Positions 16,678-25,380 of a DNA stretch of 64,000 bases are shown here, in pieces. This DNA is from Myceligenerans salitolerans (GTDB lineage: Bacteria > Actinomycetota > Actinomycetes > Actinomycetales > Cellulomonadaceae): positions 186,001 through 250,000 of the forward strand of contig NZ_JAFMPK010000047.1 in assembly GCF_017349295.1 (NCBI RefSeq). Direction: 5' to 3'. Within the stretch, counting starts at the first letter, position 1, and each line of letters opens with the position of its first letter. Below the pieces are notes generated by a model. It was not told where the DNA came from. It was given only the letters and a program-made list of their open reading frames with translations, and ran no database searches. The translations under genes and the position numbers were made by a program.

Positions 16678-18639
16678 TCACCGCCCTGGCGCGAGCGGGG
16701 GGAGCGGGCAGTGGATCAGGAGACAGATGGTGCGGAGCAGCTCGAGCTCCTCCACCGTCAGCCGACCGTCATGACCGACCACCGTGACGACCGCTTCGAC
16801 GAGTTGCTGCTTGGCCTGGGCGGACATGCCGTCCAGCGCTCCCCAGCCACTCTCGAGGGCGGCGACGCCGGCAGCGGGCGCGGCGTGGCCGACGGCGCCC
16901 GCACCGCGCCCGGGCCGACCCTCCCGCGCCTCCCCGTAGAGGAGGCGGAGCCCGGCGTCGAACGCCGCCGCCGCTGTCTCGGGGTCATCGGTTCCGGCGT
17001 CGGCGAGGACGGCGAGCAGGGTAGTGGTCGCCTCCTGGGCGGCCGCGGTGGAGTAGCGCCGACCCGCCCAGGACGGGTGGTGATGCCGCGCTTCGTGGAG
17101 CTGCTCGTGCAGCAGCCGGGACAGGCAGTACTCGCCGACGTCGAGGCGGCCGTCGGCCGCGATCACGTCGTGGAGAGTCGCCATGATCGCGTCCTGCTGC
17201 TCGGGGGTGCGGCGCCGCACCGCCGGGAACGTCAGTTCCGCGAGCGGGAGCCGCAGTTCCGGCGGCAGTCCGGCCACGCGCTGCGCGGCCAGCCGTACCT
17301 CGTCGGCCGCCGGTGCGCCGAAGTGCCGCTCCACGGACGCGAGCTGCGCCGTCCGCACGTCGGGGTGGGCCGACAGCACCAGCGCGATCACCAGCGCCAC
17401 CGAGTCCTCGGGCTCGCGTGCCGCGGTACGCAGGTGCTCGGGAATGCGCTCGAGCAGGCCGCCCGCGCGTTCGAGCGCGTCGGGCGCGAGGCTGCCGACA
17501 GCGGCCACCACGGCGGCCGGGTCCGTCGCCACCGGAGAGACGTCCGGCCCGCCGCGCTGCCCCCCGCGCCCGTGCCCCTCACCCACCGGCTGCGCCCCCG
17601 CCGCGGCGCCGGCCAGCCCCATCGCCCGGTCCTCCGCCGCGCCGGACGGCGGCCTGCCGGCCCACTGCCGTCGCAGCTGTTCCAGGTCCTCCGGCCGCGT
17701 GTCCGGCTCCAGCGCGCGGATCCGGTCGATCAGCGGCGGGTGGGTGGCCAGCAGCTGCCCCCTGAGCCCCTTCGCGGAGCCGAACAGCATGTGCCCGACC
17801 TCGTCCGCCCGCGGGTTGCGGATCGAGGAGCTCTCCCTCAGCCCGGCGATCTTCTTCAGCGCGCCGGCCAGTCCCGCCGTCTGGCGCGTGTACTGGACCG
17901 CGGTCGCGTCCGCCAGATACTCGCGCTGGCGTGAGACCGCCGCCTGGATGAGGCGCCCGACCCCCATGCCGATCGCCCCGGCGATGATCAGCGCCAGCCC
18001 GATCAGCGGTGTGGGGTTGCGGTTACCGCCCCTGACCAGGGTCAGCACGCGACCGACGACGAACAGCACGAGCAGCCCGAACAGCAGCCCCATCAGCTTG
18101 ATGTTGAGGCGCATGTCCCCGTTGACGACGTGGCTGAACTCGTGCGCGATCACACCCTGGAGCTCGTCGCGGTTCAGCCGGTCCAGGGACCCGCGCGTCA
18201 CGGCGACGGCCGCGTCCGCCGGCGACCACCCGGCCGCGAAGGCGTTGATGCCGCGCTCCCGTTCGAGCACGTACAGGGCGGGCACCGGCGTACCGGACGC
18301 GATGGCGATCTCCTCGACCACGTTGCGCAGGCGCCGCAGCTCGGGGTCGCGCGTGTCCGCCGGAACCGGCGTACCGCCGAGCGACTCCGCGACACGCGCT
18401 CCCCCGCCGCGGCGCAGCGAGATCGACTTGAACAGCGACGACAGCCCGATCAGCGCGATCGTCAGCACGCTCGCCGCGCCCAGCGCCGCCACGACGGTGT
18501 CGGCGGGCGAACCGACCCCGATCACCAGCCACACCGCGAGGTCCACCACGGCCACGGTGCCGGCCACGGCCAGCGCGAACAGCACGACGAGCCGGGCGGA
18601 GACCCGACGGACCCGGCGCTGCCGCTCGAAGAAGTTCAT
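16678..18639 (-). CDS. M48-family membrane metalloprotease with TerB-like C-terminal region
   Basis: This 653-residue protein has two N-terminal membrane helices (about 17-42 and 48-66), the zinc-binding HEFSH at 166-170, two more helices (about 183-200 and 212-232) and the downstream Glu ligand in QREYLADATAVQYTR. This layout is HtpX-like. After residue 330 it extends far beyond HtpX: an Ala/Gly-rich linker, a helical region, and acidic-loop repeats (VIAADGRLDVGEYCLSRLL; VVGHDGRLTVEELELLRTI) that resemble TerB/tellurite-type helical domains. It begins 7 bp after lemA, a recurrent actinobacterial pairing, and probably acts in membrane-protein quality control. Confidence 0.9.
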   Translation of the reverse strand: MNFFERQRRVRRVSARLVVLFALAVAGTVAVVDLAVWLVIGVGSPADTVVAALGAASVLTIALIGLSSLFKSISLRRGGGARVAESLGGTPVPADTRDPELRRLRNVVEEIAIASGTPVPALYVLERERGINAFAAGWSPADAAVAVTRGSLDRLNRDELQGVIAHEFSHVVNGDMRLNIKLMGLLFGLLVLFVVGRVLTLVRGGNRNPTPLIGLALIIAGAIGMGVGRLIQAAVSRQREYLADATAVQYTRQTAGLAGALKKIAGLRESSSIRNPRADEVGHMLFGSAKGLRGQLLATHPPLIDRIRALEPDTRPEDLEQLRRQWAGRPPSGAAEDRAMGLAGAAAGAQPVGEGHGRGGQRGGPDVSPVATDPAAVVAAVGSLAPDALERAGGLLERIPEHLRTAAREPEDSVALVIALVLSAHPDVRTAQLASVERHFGAPAADEVRLAAQRVAGLPPELRLPLAELTFPAVRRRTPEQQDAIMATLHDVIAADGRLDVGEYCLSRLLHEQLHEARHHHPSWAGRRYSTAAAQEATTTLLAVLADAGTDDPETAAAAFDAGLRLLYGEAREGRPGRGAGAVGHAAPAAGVAALESGWGALDGMSAQAKQQLVEAVVTVVGHDGRLTVEELELLRTICLLIHCPLPPLAPGR

Positions 18640-18646
18640 GCGGTGC

Positions 18647-19270
18647 TCAGGCGGGGTAGTCGGGCAGGTCGAGGTCCACCCGCGGGGCTTCGCGCTGCGC
18701 GGGATCCTCGATCTCGAACAGCGCCGCCTCGGTGAAGCCGAACGGCCCGGCGACGAGGCTCGCCGGGAAGACCTCGCGCTTGTTGTTGTAGAACATGACG
18801 CCGTCGTTGTAGGCCTGGCGGGCGAAGGCGACCTTGTTCTCGGTGGAGCGGAGATCCTCCATGGCCTGGAGCAGCGTCTGGTTCGCCTTGAGGTCCGGGT
18901 AGCTCTCCGTGAGGGCGATGAACCGGCCCATGGCCTGCGTCAGCATGTTCTCGCCCTCGGCCAGTGCCCGCATCGCGCCCGGGTCTCCCGGGGCGTCCGA
19001 CGCCGCGGACTGCGCGGTGACGGCCTGGGAGCGCGCCTGGATGACGGCTTCGAGGGTGGCGCGTTCGTGCACGAGCGAGCCCTTGGCGATCTGGACGATG
19101 TTCGGGATGAGGTCATGGCGGCGCTTGACCTGGACGTCGACCTGAGCCCAGGCGTTCTTGTAGGCGTTGCGGGCGCGGACCAGGCCGTTGTAGATGCCGA
19201 TCACCCAGAACGCCAGCACGAGGATGATGACGACGACGATCGCCAGCACGATGATTGTTCCGATGTCCAT
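18647..19270 (-). CDS. LemA family membrane protein
   Basis: This 207-residue LemA protein has an N-terminal membrane helix (about 4-27) and then the conserved NGLVRARNAYKNAWAQVDVQ, KRRHDLIPNIVQIAKG and ENKVAFARQAYNDGVMFYN blocks that form a long helical bundle. Function is uncertain; LemA genes often accompany M48 proteases. The ATG at 19270 has an AGAAGAG upstream. The longer in-frame extension to 19357 is rejected. It is co-transcribed with the protease gene. Confidence 0.92.
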   Translation of the reverse strand: MDIGTIIVLAIVVVIILVLAFWVIGIYNGLVRARNAYKNAWAQVDVQVKRRHDLIPNIVQIAKGSLVHERATLEAVIQARSQAVTAQSAASDAPGDPGAMRALAEGENMLTQAMGRFIALTESYPDLKANQTLLQAMEDLRSTENKVAFARQAYNDGVMFYNNKREVFPASLVAGPFGFTEAALFEIEDPAQREAPRVDLDLPDYPA

Positions 19271-19362
19271 GACCGCTCTTCTCGTTCGTCGCTCGGCACG
19301 TTGCGGGCTTTCGCCGCCAACGTATACCAGGACGCCGACAGCGGTCCCGCACGGCACGGCGA

Positions 19363-19400
19363 CGCCCGGACGACGGGGCGTCCGGCGCGTCGTCCGGGCG
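19363..19400 (-). terminator. Hairpin downstream of the UTP-glucose-1-phosphate uridylyltransferase gene
   Basis: CGCCCGGACGACG at 19363-19375 pairs perfectly with CGTCGTCCGGGCG at 19388-19400, giving a 13-bp stem and 12-base loop, 25 bp past the stop. There is no T-tract. It separates this gene from the lemA promoter region. Confidence 0.55.
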
Positions 19401-19425
19401 GCATCGGTGAGAGCCGGGCGCGAGG

Positions 19426-20886
19426 TCAGGCGATACCGTCGGGCCCCACGGTGGCGCCGTCGGGCACCTGGCCGGTGCCGTCCGGGGAGCCGGCGGCCCG
19501 CGACGGCTCGCGCAGCACCGCCTTGCCCACCGCACGCACGCCCGATCCGAACGTCCAGTCGCCGCCGACCGTGAGCGACTCGGCGTCGGTGAGCGACGGC
19601 GCGCCCGCCTCGAACCGGGCGGTGAAGTCGTCGATGAGCCTGTAGTAGCGCTTGTCGAGGTCGACGAGCGGCGCCGACTCACCGGCACCCGCGTCGAACG
19701 TCGCGTTCAGCCGGTAGTCCTCACCGAGGTCGTAGACGTCCGAGCGCAGCAGGAGCAGGTCGTTCGTGGTCTTGACCGGGAGGAACCGGCTGCGGGGCAC
19801 CTCGATGGCGGTCGCGCCCTCGAAGACGCCCACGGCGGCGCCCATCGCGGACTCGATCTGCACCACCGCGGGCGAGGAGGAGTCCGACGGGTCGACCGTC
19901 TTCTCGTTGCGGATGAGCGGCAGCTCCAGCACACCACCGGTACGTTCGAGCTCCGCGCCGAGCGCCTCGAGGTCGAACCAGAGGTTGTTGGTGTGGAAGT
20001 ACGGGTGCCGTGTCGCGTCGAGGGCGGAGGCCATGTCGTCCGGGTGCGTCTGCGCGGTCTCGCGCTGCACGATCCGGCCGTCGGACCGCCGGCGCACCAA
20101 CTGTCCGCCCTTGACGTCGGCGGCGGTCTTCGCGCACAGCTCCGCGGCGTACGGGGCGCCCGACGCCGCGAACCAGCCGGCGATGTCCGCGTCCGGCGCG
20201 GCACCCAGGTTGTCCGAGTTGGAGACGGACAGGTACCGGAACCCGGCGTCGAGCAGCCGGGTGACGATACCGTTCGCGTGCAGGGCCGCGTAGAGGTCGC
20301 CGTGGCCGGGCGGACACCATTCGAGAGACGGGTCCGCGTCCCAGCGGACCGGTGCGAGGGTGTCGGCCAGGAGCTTGGGCTCGCGGTTCTGCAGGAAGTC
20401 CAGGGGCAGGCCGTCCACGGCCAGGTCCGGGTACCGGGACAGCGCCGCCAGGGTGTCGTCACTGGTGCGGAACGAGTCCATGAGGACGAGCGGCAGGCGG
20501 GCGCCCGTGGCGCGGCGGGCCGCCCGGATCTGTCCCGCGATGACGTCGAGGAAGCTGAGCACCGTACCGTCCGCCGCCACGCGGACGGGCAGGAGGCTCT
20601 TGGCGCGGTCCATGCCCATGGAGGTCCCGAGGCCCCCGTTGAGCTTGCAGATCGCCGTCCGGCCCAGCGCCGCGGCGGCGTCGGCGGGATCGATGTCGAG
20701 GTCGGCGTGACGCGGGATCCCGGTCAGGGGCTCGACGTCGTCCTCCCGGACGAGGCCGGTCTCGCCGGAGGTCAGGATCCGGTAGAACCGGGTGAACGTC
20801 TCGATGGCGGCGGGCGCGACGCCCGCCTCGGTCATCTTCTCCCGCGCCTGCTGGAGGCCGTGCGGCTGTGCGGTCGCATCGCTCAT
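19426..20886 (-). CDS. UTP-glucose-1-phosphate uridylyltransferase (UDPGP family)
   Basis: This 486-residue protein is of the eukaryote-like UDPGP family, not bacterial GalU. The nucleotide-binding motif ICKLNGGLGTSMGMDRAKSL is near residue 95, followed by LVLMDSFRTSDDTL, FLQNREPKL, WCPPGHGDLYAAL, SVSNSDNLGAAPD and FLPVKTTNDLLLLRSDVY. It makes UDP-glucose for envelope glycans. ATG at 20886 lies 6 bp after TAACCT, so leaderless initiation is likely. The last 30 residues are Gly/Pro/Ala-rich and unconserved. Confidence 0.93.
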   Translation of the reverse strand: MSDATAQPHGLQQAREKMTEAGVAPAAIETFTRFYRILTSGETGLVREDDVEPLTGIPRHADLDIDPADAAAALGRTAICKLNGGLGTSMGMDRAKSLLPVRVAADGTVLSFLDVIAGQIRAARRATGARLPLVLMDSFRTSDDTLAALSRYPDLAVDGLPLDFLQNREPKLLADTLAPVRWDADPSLEWCPPGHGDLYAALHANGIVTRLLDAGFRYLSVSNSDNLGAAPDADIAGWFAASGAPYAAELCAKTAADVKGGQLVRRRSDGRIVQRETAQTHPDDMASALDATRHPYFHTNNLWFDLEALGAELERTGGVLELPLIRNEKTVDPSDSSSPAVVQIESAMGAAVGVFEGATAIEVPRSRFLPVKTTNDLLLLRSDVYDLGEDYRLNATFDAGAGESAPLVDLDKRYYRLIDDFTARFEAGAPSLTDAESLTVGGDWTFGSGVRAVGKAVLREPSRAAGSPDGTGQVPDGATVGPDGIA

Positions 20887-20960
20887 GGCGCCAGGTTATG
20901 CGACTCGCGGCGAGGTTCCCCGGCGCGTCCGGGCACGAGGTCGGGAACGGCCCCGCGGCG

Positions 20961-21584
20961 TCACCGGAACCGCTCGGGATCGCCGGCGCCCTCGCGCACG
21001 ACGTCGGGGAAGCCCCCGGACCAGTCCACGACGGTGGTCGGTTCGGGCACGCCCGCCCGGCCGTCGTCGAGCACGACGTCGACGGCCCGGTCGAGGATGT
21101 CCTTGACGGTACGGCCGTCCGTGAGAGGTTCCGTGTCACCGGGCAGGATGAGGGTGGAGGAGAGCAACGGCTCCCCGAGGCCCCGCAGCAGCGCGGCCAC
21201 GACCCGGTGATCGGGGATCCGCACCCCCACCGTCTTCTTCCTCGGGTGCGCGAGGCGACGCGGCACCTCCGCCGTGGCGGGAAGGATGAACGTGTACGGG
21301 CCCGGCGTCGCGGCCTTGATGGCGCGGAAGGCGCTGTTGTCGAGCTTGACGAGCTGCCCCATCTGGGCGAAGTCCGCGCACACGAGGGTGTAGTGGTGAC
21401 GGGCGTCGTGGCGACGAATCTCGCGGATGCGGCGCACGGCGTCGTGGTTGCCCATCGTGGCGCCCAGCGCGTAGCCGGAGTCGGTCGGGTAGGCGACGAG
21501 GCCGCCGTCGTTCAGTGCGGCGACGGCCTGGCCGATGCTGCGCGGCTGCGGGTCGACGGGGTGGACCTCGAGGTAGTGGGCCAT
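20961..21584 (-). CDS. Sua5/YciO/YrdC family protein
   Basis: This 207-residue protein has the YrdC fold: GGLVAYPTDSGYALGATM, the RHHYTLVCADF strand, ATPGPYTFILPAT and KKTVGVRIPDHRV. The family includes threonylcarbamoyl-AMP synthase for tRNA t6A, but the YDS/TLVC pattern is closer to the YciO branch, whose in vivo role is less clear; true TsaC/Sua5 has KRP in the strand where this protein has HHY. ATG at 21584 follows TAGCGT by 6 bp. Confidence 0.85.
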   Translation of the reverse strand: MAHYLEVHPVDPQPRSIGQAVAALNDGGLVAYPTDSGYALGATMGNHDAVRRIREIRRHDARHHYTLVCADFAQMGQLVKLDNSAFRAIKAATPGPYTFILPATAEVPRRLAHPRKKTVGVRIPDHRVVAALLRGLGEPLLSSTLILPGDTEPLTDGRTVKDILDRAVDVVLDDGRAGVPEPTTVVDWSGGFPDVVREGAGDPERFR

Positions 21585-21635
21585 GGTCCGACGCTACTCC
21601 CCCGCCCCGGGGCCCCGCCGTCCGGCGCCGCGTCG

Positions 21636-22637
21636 TCAACCGGCGAGGTCGAGGGCCCTGCGCAGTTCGGCGTCGGACGCGTTGCCGCCGGAGCAGACCA
21701 CACCCACGCGGCGGCCGGCGAAGCGCTCGCGATACCGTACGACGGCGGCCAGTGCTGCCGCGCCCGCCCCTTCGGCGACGGTCCGCGCCGCGGTGAGGTA
21801 GCGGCGCTGGGCGGCGCCGATCTCGTCGTCGGACACGAGCAGGAAGTCGGCGAGCCGGTCCCGCAGCACGGCCTGGGTGAGGCTGAAACCGGCGCCGGTC
21901 GCGAGACCTTCGGCACGCGTGGCCGCGGGACGCTCGACGAGTTCCCCGCGGCGCCAGGAGTCGTGGGCGGCCGGCGCGGCGTCGGACTGGACGCCGATCA
22001 CCTCCACGTGCGGCGCGATCGCCGCCGCGACGAGGCAGGCGGCGGCCGCGCCCGATCCCCCGCCGACCGGGACCACGACCGCGTCGAGGTCGGGTGCCTG
22101 CTGCAGCAGCTCGAGATACGAGGTCGCGACGCCGGCGATGAGCAGCGGTTCGTCGGCCGCGGACACGAGCCGGGCGCCGTCGCGCGCGGCGAGGTGTGCG
22201 GCATGGCCGGCGGCCTCCGTGAGGGACTGCCCCGCGAGCTCGACGCGCGCACCGAGCGCCCGCACCGCACGTTCCTTGAGGGGGTTCGGCGGATTCGGCC
22301 CGGCGGGCATGACGATGGTGGCCGGCGCTCCCGTGTACCGCGCGGCGTACGCCTGCGCCTGGGCGTGGTTGCCCGTGGAGTAGGCGACGACGCCGCGCTC
22401 ACGTTCCTCCGGCGTCATCGACAGCAGCAGGTTGAGCGCCCCTCGCACCTTGAACGAGCCGGTGTGCTGAAGGTTCTCGTGCTTCACGACGACGCTCGCA
22501 CCCGTGGCGGCGTCGAGCTCCGCGTACGAGGTGGCCGGGGTGCGCACCACCAGGTGCTCGATGCGCACGTGCGCGGAGAGCACATCGGGCATCCCCGGGG
22601 GCGCGGCGGTGGTCACGGCGATCGGTGCGGCGGTCAT
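21636..22637 (-). CDS. Threonine ammonia-lyase-like PLP enzyme
   Basis: This 333-residue fold-type II PLP enzyme has VVVKHENLQHTGSFKVRGAL with the PLP lysine in SFKVRG, YSTGNHAQAQAYAA, the glycine loop VPVGGGSGAAAA and C-terminal VGVVCSGGNAS. The family covers catabolic threonine/serine dehydratases and the 3-hydroxyaspartate dehydratases and racemases. It lacks the ACT regulatory domain of biosynthetic IlvA. ATG at 22637 is chosen over an upstream in-frame start that lies in the intergenic region. It is divergent from a LysR gene 95 bp away, which likely controls it. Confidence 0.9.
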   Translation of the reverse strand: MTAAPIAVTTAAPPGMPDVLSAHVRIEHLVVRTPATSYAELDAATGASVVVKHENLQHTGSFKVRGALNLLLSMTPEERERGVVAYSTGNHAQAQAYAARYTGAPATIVMPAGPNPPNPLKERAVRALGARVELAGQSLTEAAGHAAHLAARDGARLVSAADEPLLIAGVATSYLELLQQAPDLDAVVVPVGGGSGAAAACLVAAAIAPHVEVIGVQSDAAPAAHDSWRRGELVERPAATRAEGLATGAGFSLTQAVLRDRLADFLLVSDDEIGAAQRRYLTAARTVAEGAGAAALAAVVRYRERFAGRRVGVVCSGGNASDAELRRALDLAG

Positions 22638-22732
22638 GCGGACCACTCTGCCCGGCGGAGACACATAGGTCCAATACGAGGTTTCGTCGTAACGCATAGC
22701 GATAACCGATACAAAGGGCGTAGGCTGGTGCC

Positions 22733-23704
22733 ATGCCCGCAGACCTCGACCTGACCCGGCTCCGCGTGCTCGCCGCCGTCGCCCGTACCGGCTCCGTGAC
22801 CTCCGCGGCCCGAACGCTCGGTTACGCGCAGCCGTCGGTCAGCCACCACCTGTCCCGCCTGGAGTCCGAGGCAGGGATCCCGCTGCTGCAGCGCGCCGGC
22901 CGCGGCGTCCGTCTCACGGAGGCCGGACGCCTCCTCGCCGACCGCGCGGAGGAGATCCTGGCCCGGGTGGACGGCGCCGCACGCGAGCTCGAGGCCCTCG
23001 CCGAGATGCGCGCCGGCCGTGCGCGCCTCGCCGCGTTCCCCTCCGCGCTCGCCACGATCGTGCCCGCCGCCGTCGCGAACCTCCGCGACGACCTGCCCGG
23101 CCTGGCCGTGAGCCTCCTCGAGGCCGAGCCGCCCGAGGCCGTGGACGCGCTGCGCGCCGGGAAGGTCGACGTCGCGCTCGTGTTCGAGCACACCGACGTC
23201 GCCCACACCCGCAGCATCGAGGACCTGTCCCGGTTCGAGGTGACCGACGTCTTCGACGAACCCGTGCACCTCGTGCGCTCGGTCGGCGACGCGCCCGCGG
23301 ACGCCGCGGGCGGCGTGTGCGACCCGCCCGGCCTCGCGACCCTGGCCGACGCCGACTGGATCGCCGGGTGCGAACGCTGCCGAGCCGACCTCCTGGCGCG
23401 ATGCGCACAGGCGGGCTTCGCCCCGCGGATCGCGTTCGAGACGGACGACTACGTCGCCATCCAGGCGCTGGTCGCCTCGGGCGCCGGTGTGAGCACGGTG
23501 CCCGCCCTCACGCTGCGCGCGCACCGCGACCCAGGAGTCGTCACCGCTCCCCTCCCCGGTGCGATCCGGCGGATCATGGCGCTCACCATCGGCGCACCCA
23601 CCCCGCCGGCGCGTGAGCTGATCGCGCGGCTCGCCGCCGTCGGGCGGCGGTTCGCCGACGAGGACCAGCTCGCCGACGAGGACCAGCTCGCCGCGGCCTC
23701 CTGA
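22733..23704 (+). CDS. LysR-family transcriptional regulator
   Basis: This 323-residue LysR protein has an N-terminal winged helix (LDLTRLRVLAAVARTGSVTS; AARTLGYAQPSVSHHLSRLE) and a periplasmic-binding-like effector domain. ATG at 22733 follows TAGGCT by 6 bp, suggesting a leaderless mRNA. The divergent dehydratase is its probable target. The C-terminus carries a recent in-frame duplication of six residues (ADEDQL twice). Confidence 0.92.
   Translation: MPADLDLTRLRVLAAVARTGSVTSAARTLGYAQPSVSHHLSRLESEAGIPLLQRAGRGVRLTEAGRLLADRAEEILARVDGAARELEALAEMRAGRARLAAFPSALATIVPAAVANLRDDLPGLAVSLLEAEPPEAVDALRAGKVDVALVFEHTDVAHTRSIEDLSRFEVTDVFDEPVHLVRSVGDAPADAAGGVCDPPGLATLADADWIAGCERCRADLLARCAQAGFAPRIAFETDDYVAIQALVASGAGVSTVPALTLRAHRDPGVVTAPLPGAIRRIMALTIGAPTPPARELIARLAAVGRRFADEDQLADEDQLAAAS
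23654..23689 (+). repeat. 18-bp tandem duplication in the LysR gene
   Basis: Two identical 18-bp units (gccgacgaggaccagctc) lie in tandem, encoding ADEDQL twice near the protein end. The frame is kept. It looks like a replication-slippage duplication. Confidence 0.9.
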
Positions 23705-23728
23705 CCCGCGAGCCCGAGGAGTCTCGCC

Positions 23729-25231
23729 GTGCCCGACTGGCTGACCTGGTGGTCCACGACCGACTACGACGTCGCACGAGAGGTGCTCCAGCGCGGCTTC
23801 GGCGCACTCTACGTGGTCGCGTTCTGGGCTGTCCTGCGCCAGTTCCGGCCGCTGAGCGGCGAGCACGGCCTCACCCCCGCGCCACGGCTGCTGGCCGCGA
23901 CCACCTGGCGGGACGGGCCGAGCGTCTTCCGGGTGCACTACTCGGACCGGTTCCTCGCCGCCGTCGCCTGGTGCGGTGTCGCGCTGGGCGGGGCCGTCGT
24001 CGTCGGCCTGCCGCAGGCCGGCGACTGGTGGGTGCCCGTGCTCTGTTTCGGCGCGCTGTGGTTCGGCTACCTGTCGGTGGTGAACGCGGGCGGGCGGTTC
24101 CACGGGTTCGGCTGGGAGTCGCTGCTGTGCGAGGCCGGGTTCGTCGTCGCGTTCCTCGGTTCGGCGGGCGGCTTCGGCCTGTCCGACGGCGTCCCGACGC
24201 CCGTCCTGACGATCCTGGCCGTGCGCTGGCTGCTGTTCCGCGTCGAGCTCGGCGCGGGTCTCATCAAGTGGCGCGGCGACCCCTCCTGGCGCGACCTGAC
24301 GGCGCTCGACCACCACCACGAGACCCAGCCGATGCCCGGCCCGTTCTCGTGGCACGCCCACCACCTGCCACGCCGGTGGCACCGGGTGGAGGTGGTGGGG
24401 AACCACGTGACCCAGCTCCTGCTCCCGTGGCTGCTGTTCCTGCCGCAGCCGTTCGCGTCCGTCACGGGGCTCGCCGTCGTCGTCACACAGGGCTGGCTCG
24501 TGGTCACGGGCAATTTCGCATGGCTGAACTGGGCGACGATCCTGCTGGGTCTCGGCGTCGTCTCCGACGGCACCTGGGCATGGCTGCTGGGCTGGACCGG
24601 CCTGCCCCTGCCCGACACCGCGGGACCCGCAGGTGGCGCCGGCACGGCCGCGGTGCCCGCCACCTACGTGGCCGTGGTGAGCGCGGCGATGCTGCTCCTC
24701 GCCGTCCTGTCGGTGCGCCCCACGATCAATCTCGCCTCCCCGCGTCAACGGATGAACGCCTCGTTCGAGCCGTTCCGGCTCGTCAACGCCTACGGGGCGT
24801 TCGGGTCGATGACGAAGCGCCGGATCGAGATCGTCGTCGAGGGCACGGACGCCGAGGATCCGGACACGGGGGCGTGGCGGGAGTACGAGTTCCGCGGCAA
24901 ACCCGGCGACCCGGCGCGCCGGCCGCCCCAGTGGGCGCCCTACCACCTGCGGCTCGACTGGCAGATGTGGTTCCTGCCCCTCGGCCACGCCTCCGGCTGG
25001 TTCACCGTGCTGCTGCGTCGCCTGCTGGAGGCCGATCCGCCGACGCTGCGTCTGCTGCGCACCGATCCCTTCGGCGGCGCCCGCCCACGGTGGGTCCGCG
25101 CGGTCGCCTGGCACTACCGGTACACCACCCCGGCCGAACGTGCCGAGACCGGGCACTGGTGGGTGCGCGAGGCGCCACGCGTCGCCGTGCCACCGATGCG
25201 CCTCGACCGCTCCGACCGTTCCGACCGGTGA
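23729..25231 (+). CDS. Lipase maturation factor family protein (DUF1222)
   Basis: This 500-residue membrane protein has about eight to nine helices and LMF hallmarks: the N-terminal VLQRGFGALYVVAFWAVLRQ, FHGFGWESLLCEAGF, FRVELGAGLIKWRGDPSWRD with LDHHHETQPMP, and a soluble C-terminal EYEFRGKPGDPARRPPQWAP followed by YHLRLDWQMWFLPLG. In vertebrates LMF1 is needed for lipase folding in the ER; bacterial homologues are uncharacterised. GTG at 23729 has GAGGA 8 bp upstream. It follows LysR by 24 bp on the same strand, so read-through is possible. Confidence 0.9.
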   Translation: MPDWLTWWSTTDYDVAREVLQRGFGALYVVAFWAVLRQFRPLSGEHGLTPAPRLLAATTWRDGPSVFRVHYSDRFLAAVAWCGVALGGAVVVGLPQAGDWWVPVLCFGALWFGYLSVVNAGGRFHGFGWESLLCEAGFVVAFLGSAGGFGLSDGVPTPVLTILAVRWLLFRVELGAGLIKWRGDPSWRDLTALDHHHETQPMPGPFSWHAHHLPRRWHRVEVVGNHVTQLLLPWLLFLPQPFASVTGLAVVVTQGWLVVTGNFAWLNWATILLGLGVVSDGTWAWLLGWTGLPLPDTAGPAGGAGTAAVPATYVAVVSAAMLLLAVLSVRPTINLASPRQRMNASFEPFRLVNAYGAFGSMTKRRIEIVVEGTDAEDPDTGAWREYEFRGKPGDPARRPPQWAPYHLRLDWQMWFLPLGHASGWFTVLLRRLLEADPPTLRLLRTDPFGGARPRWVRAVAWHYRYTTPAERAETGHWWVREAPRVAVPPMRLDRSDRSDR

Positions 25232-25380
25232 CACGGCACGGGGCTTCCCCCATCTCGCGGCCCCGTGAGCACGCCGTGAGCACCGCCAACGTGCCACGCA
25301 CTGGTGAAAGGGTTTCGGCCGCAAGAGATATGTCCCCCGCAGTCCTTTTTTTCGGAGTGTGATCATGGCAACATCGAGGG

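Noticed and set aside
22634-25366. 910-codon minus-strand frame across LysR and LMF genes
   Set aside because: Low-complexity Gly/Arg/His translation, opposite to two well-supported genes with RBS or -10 signals.
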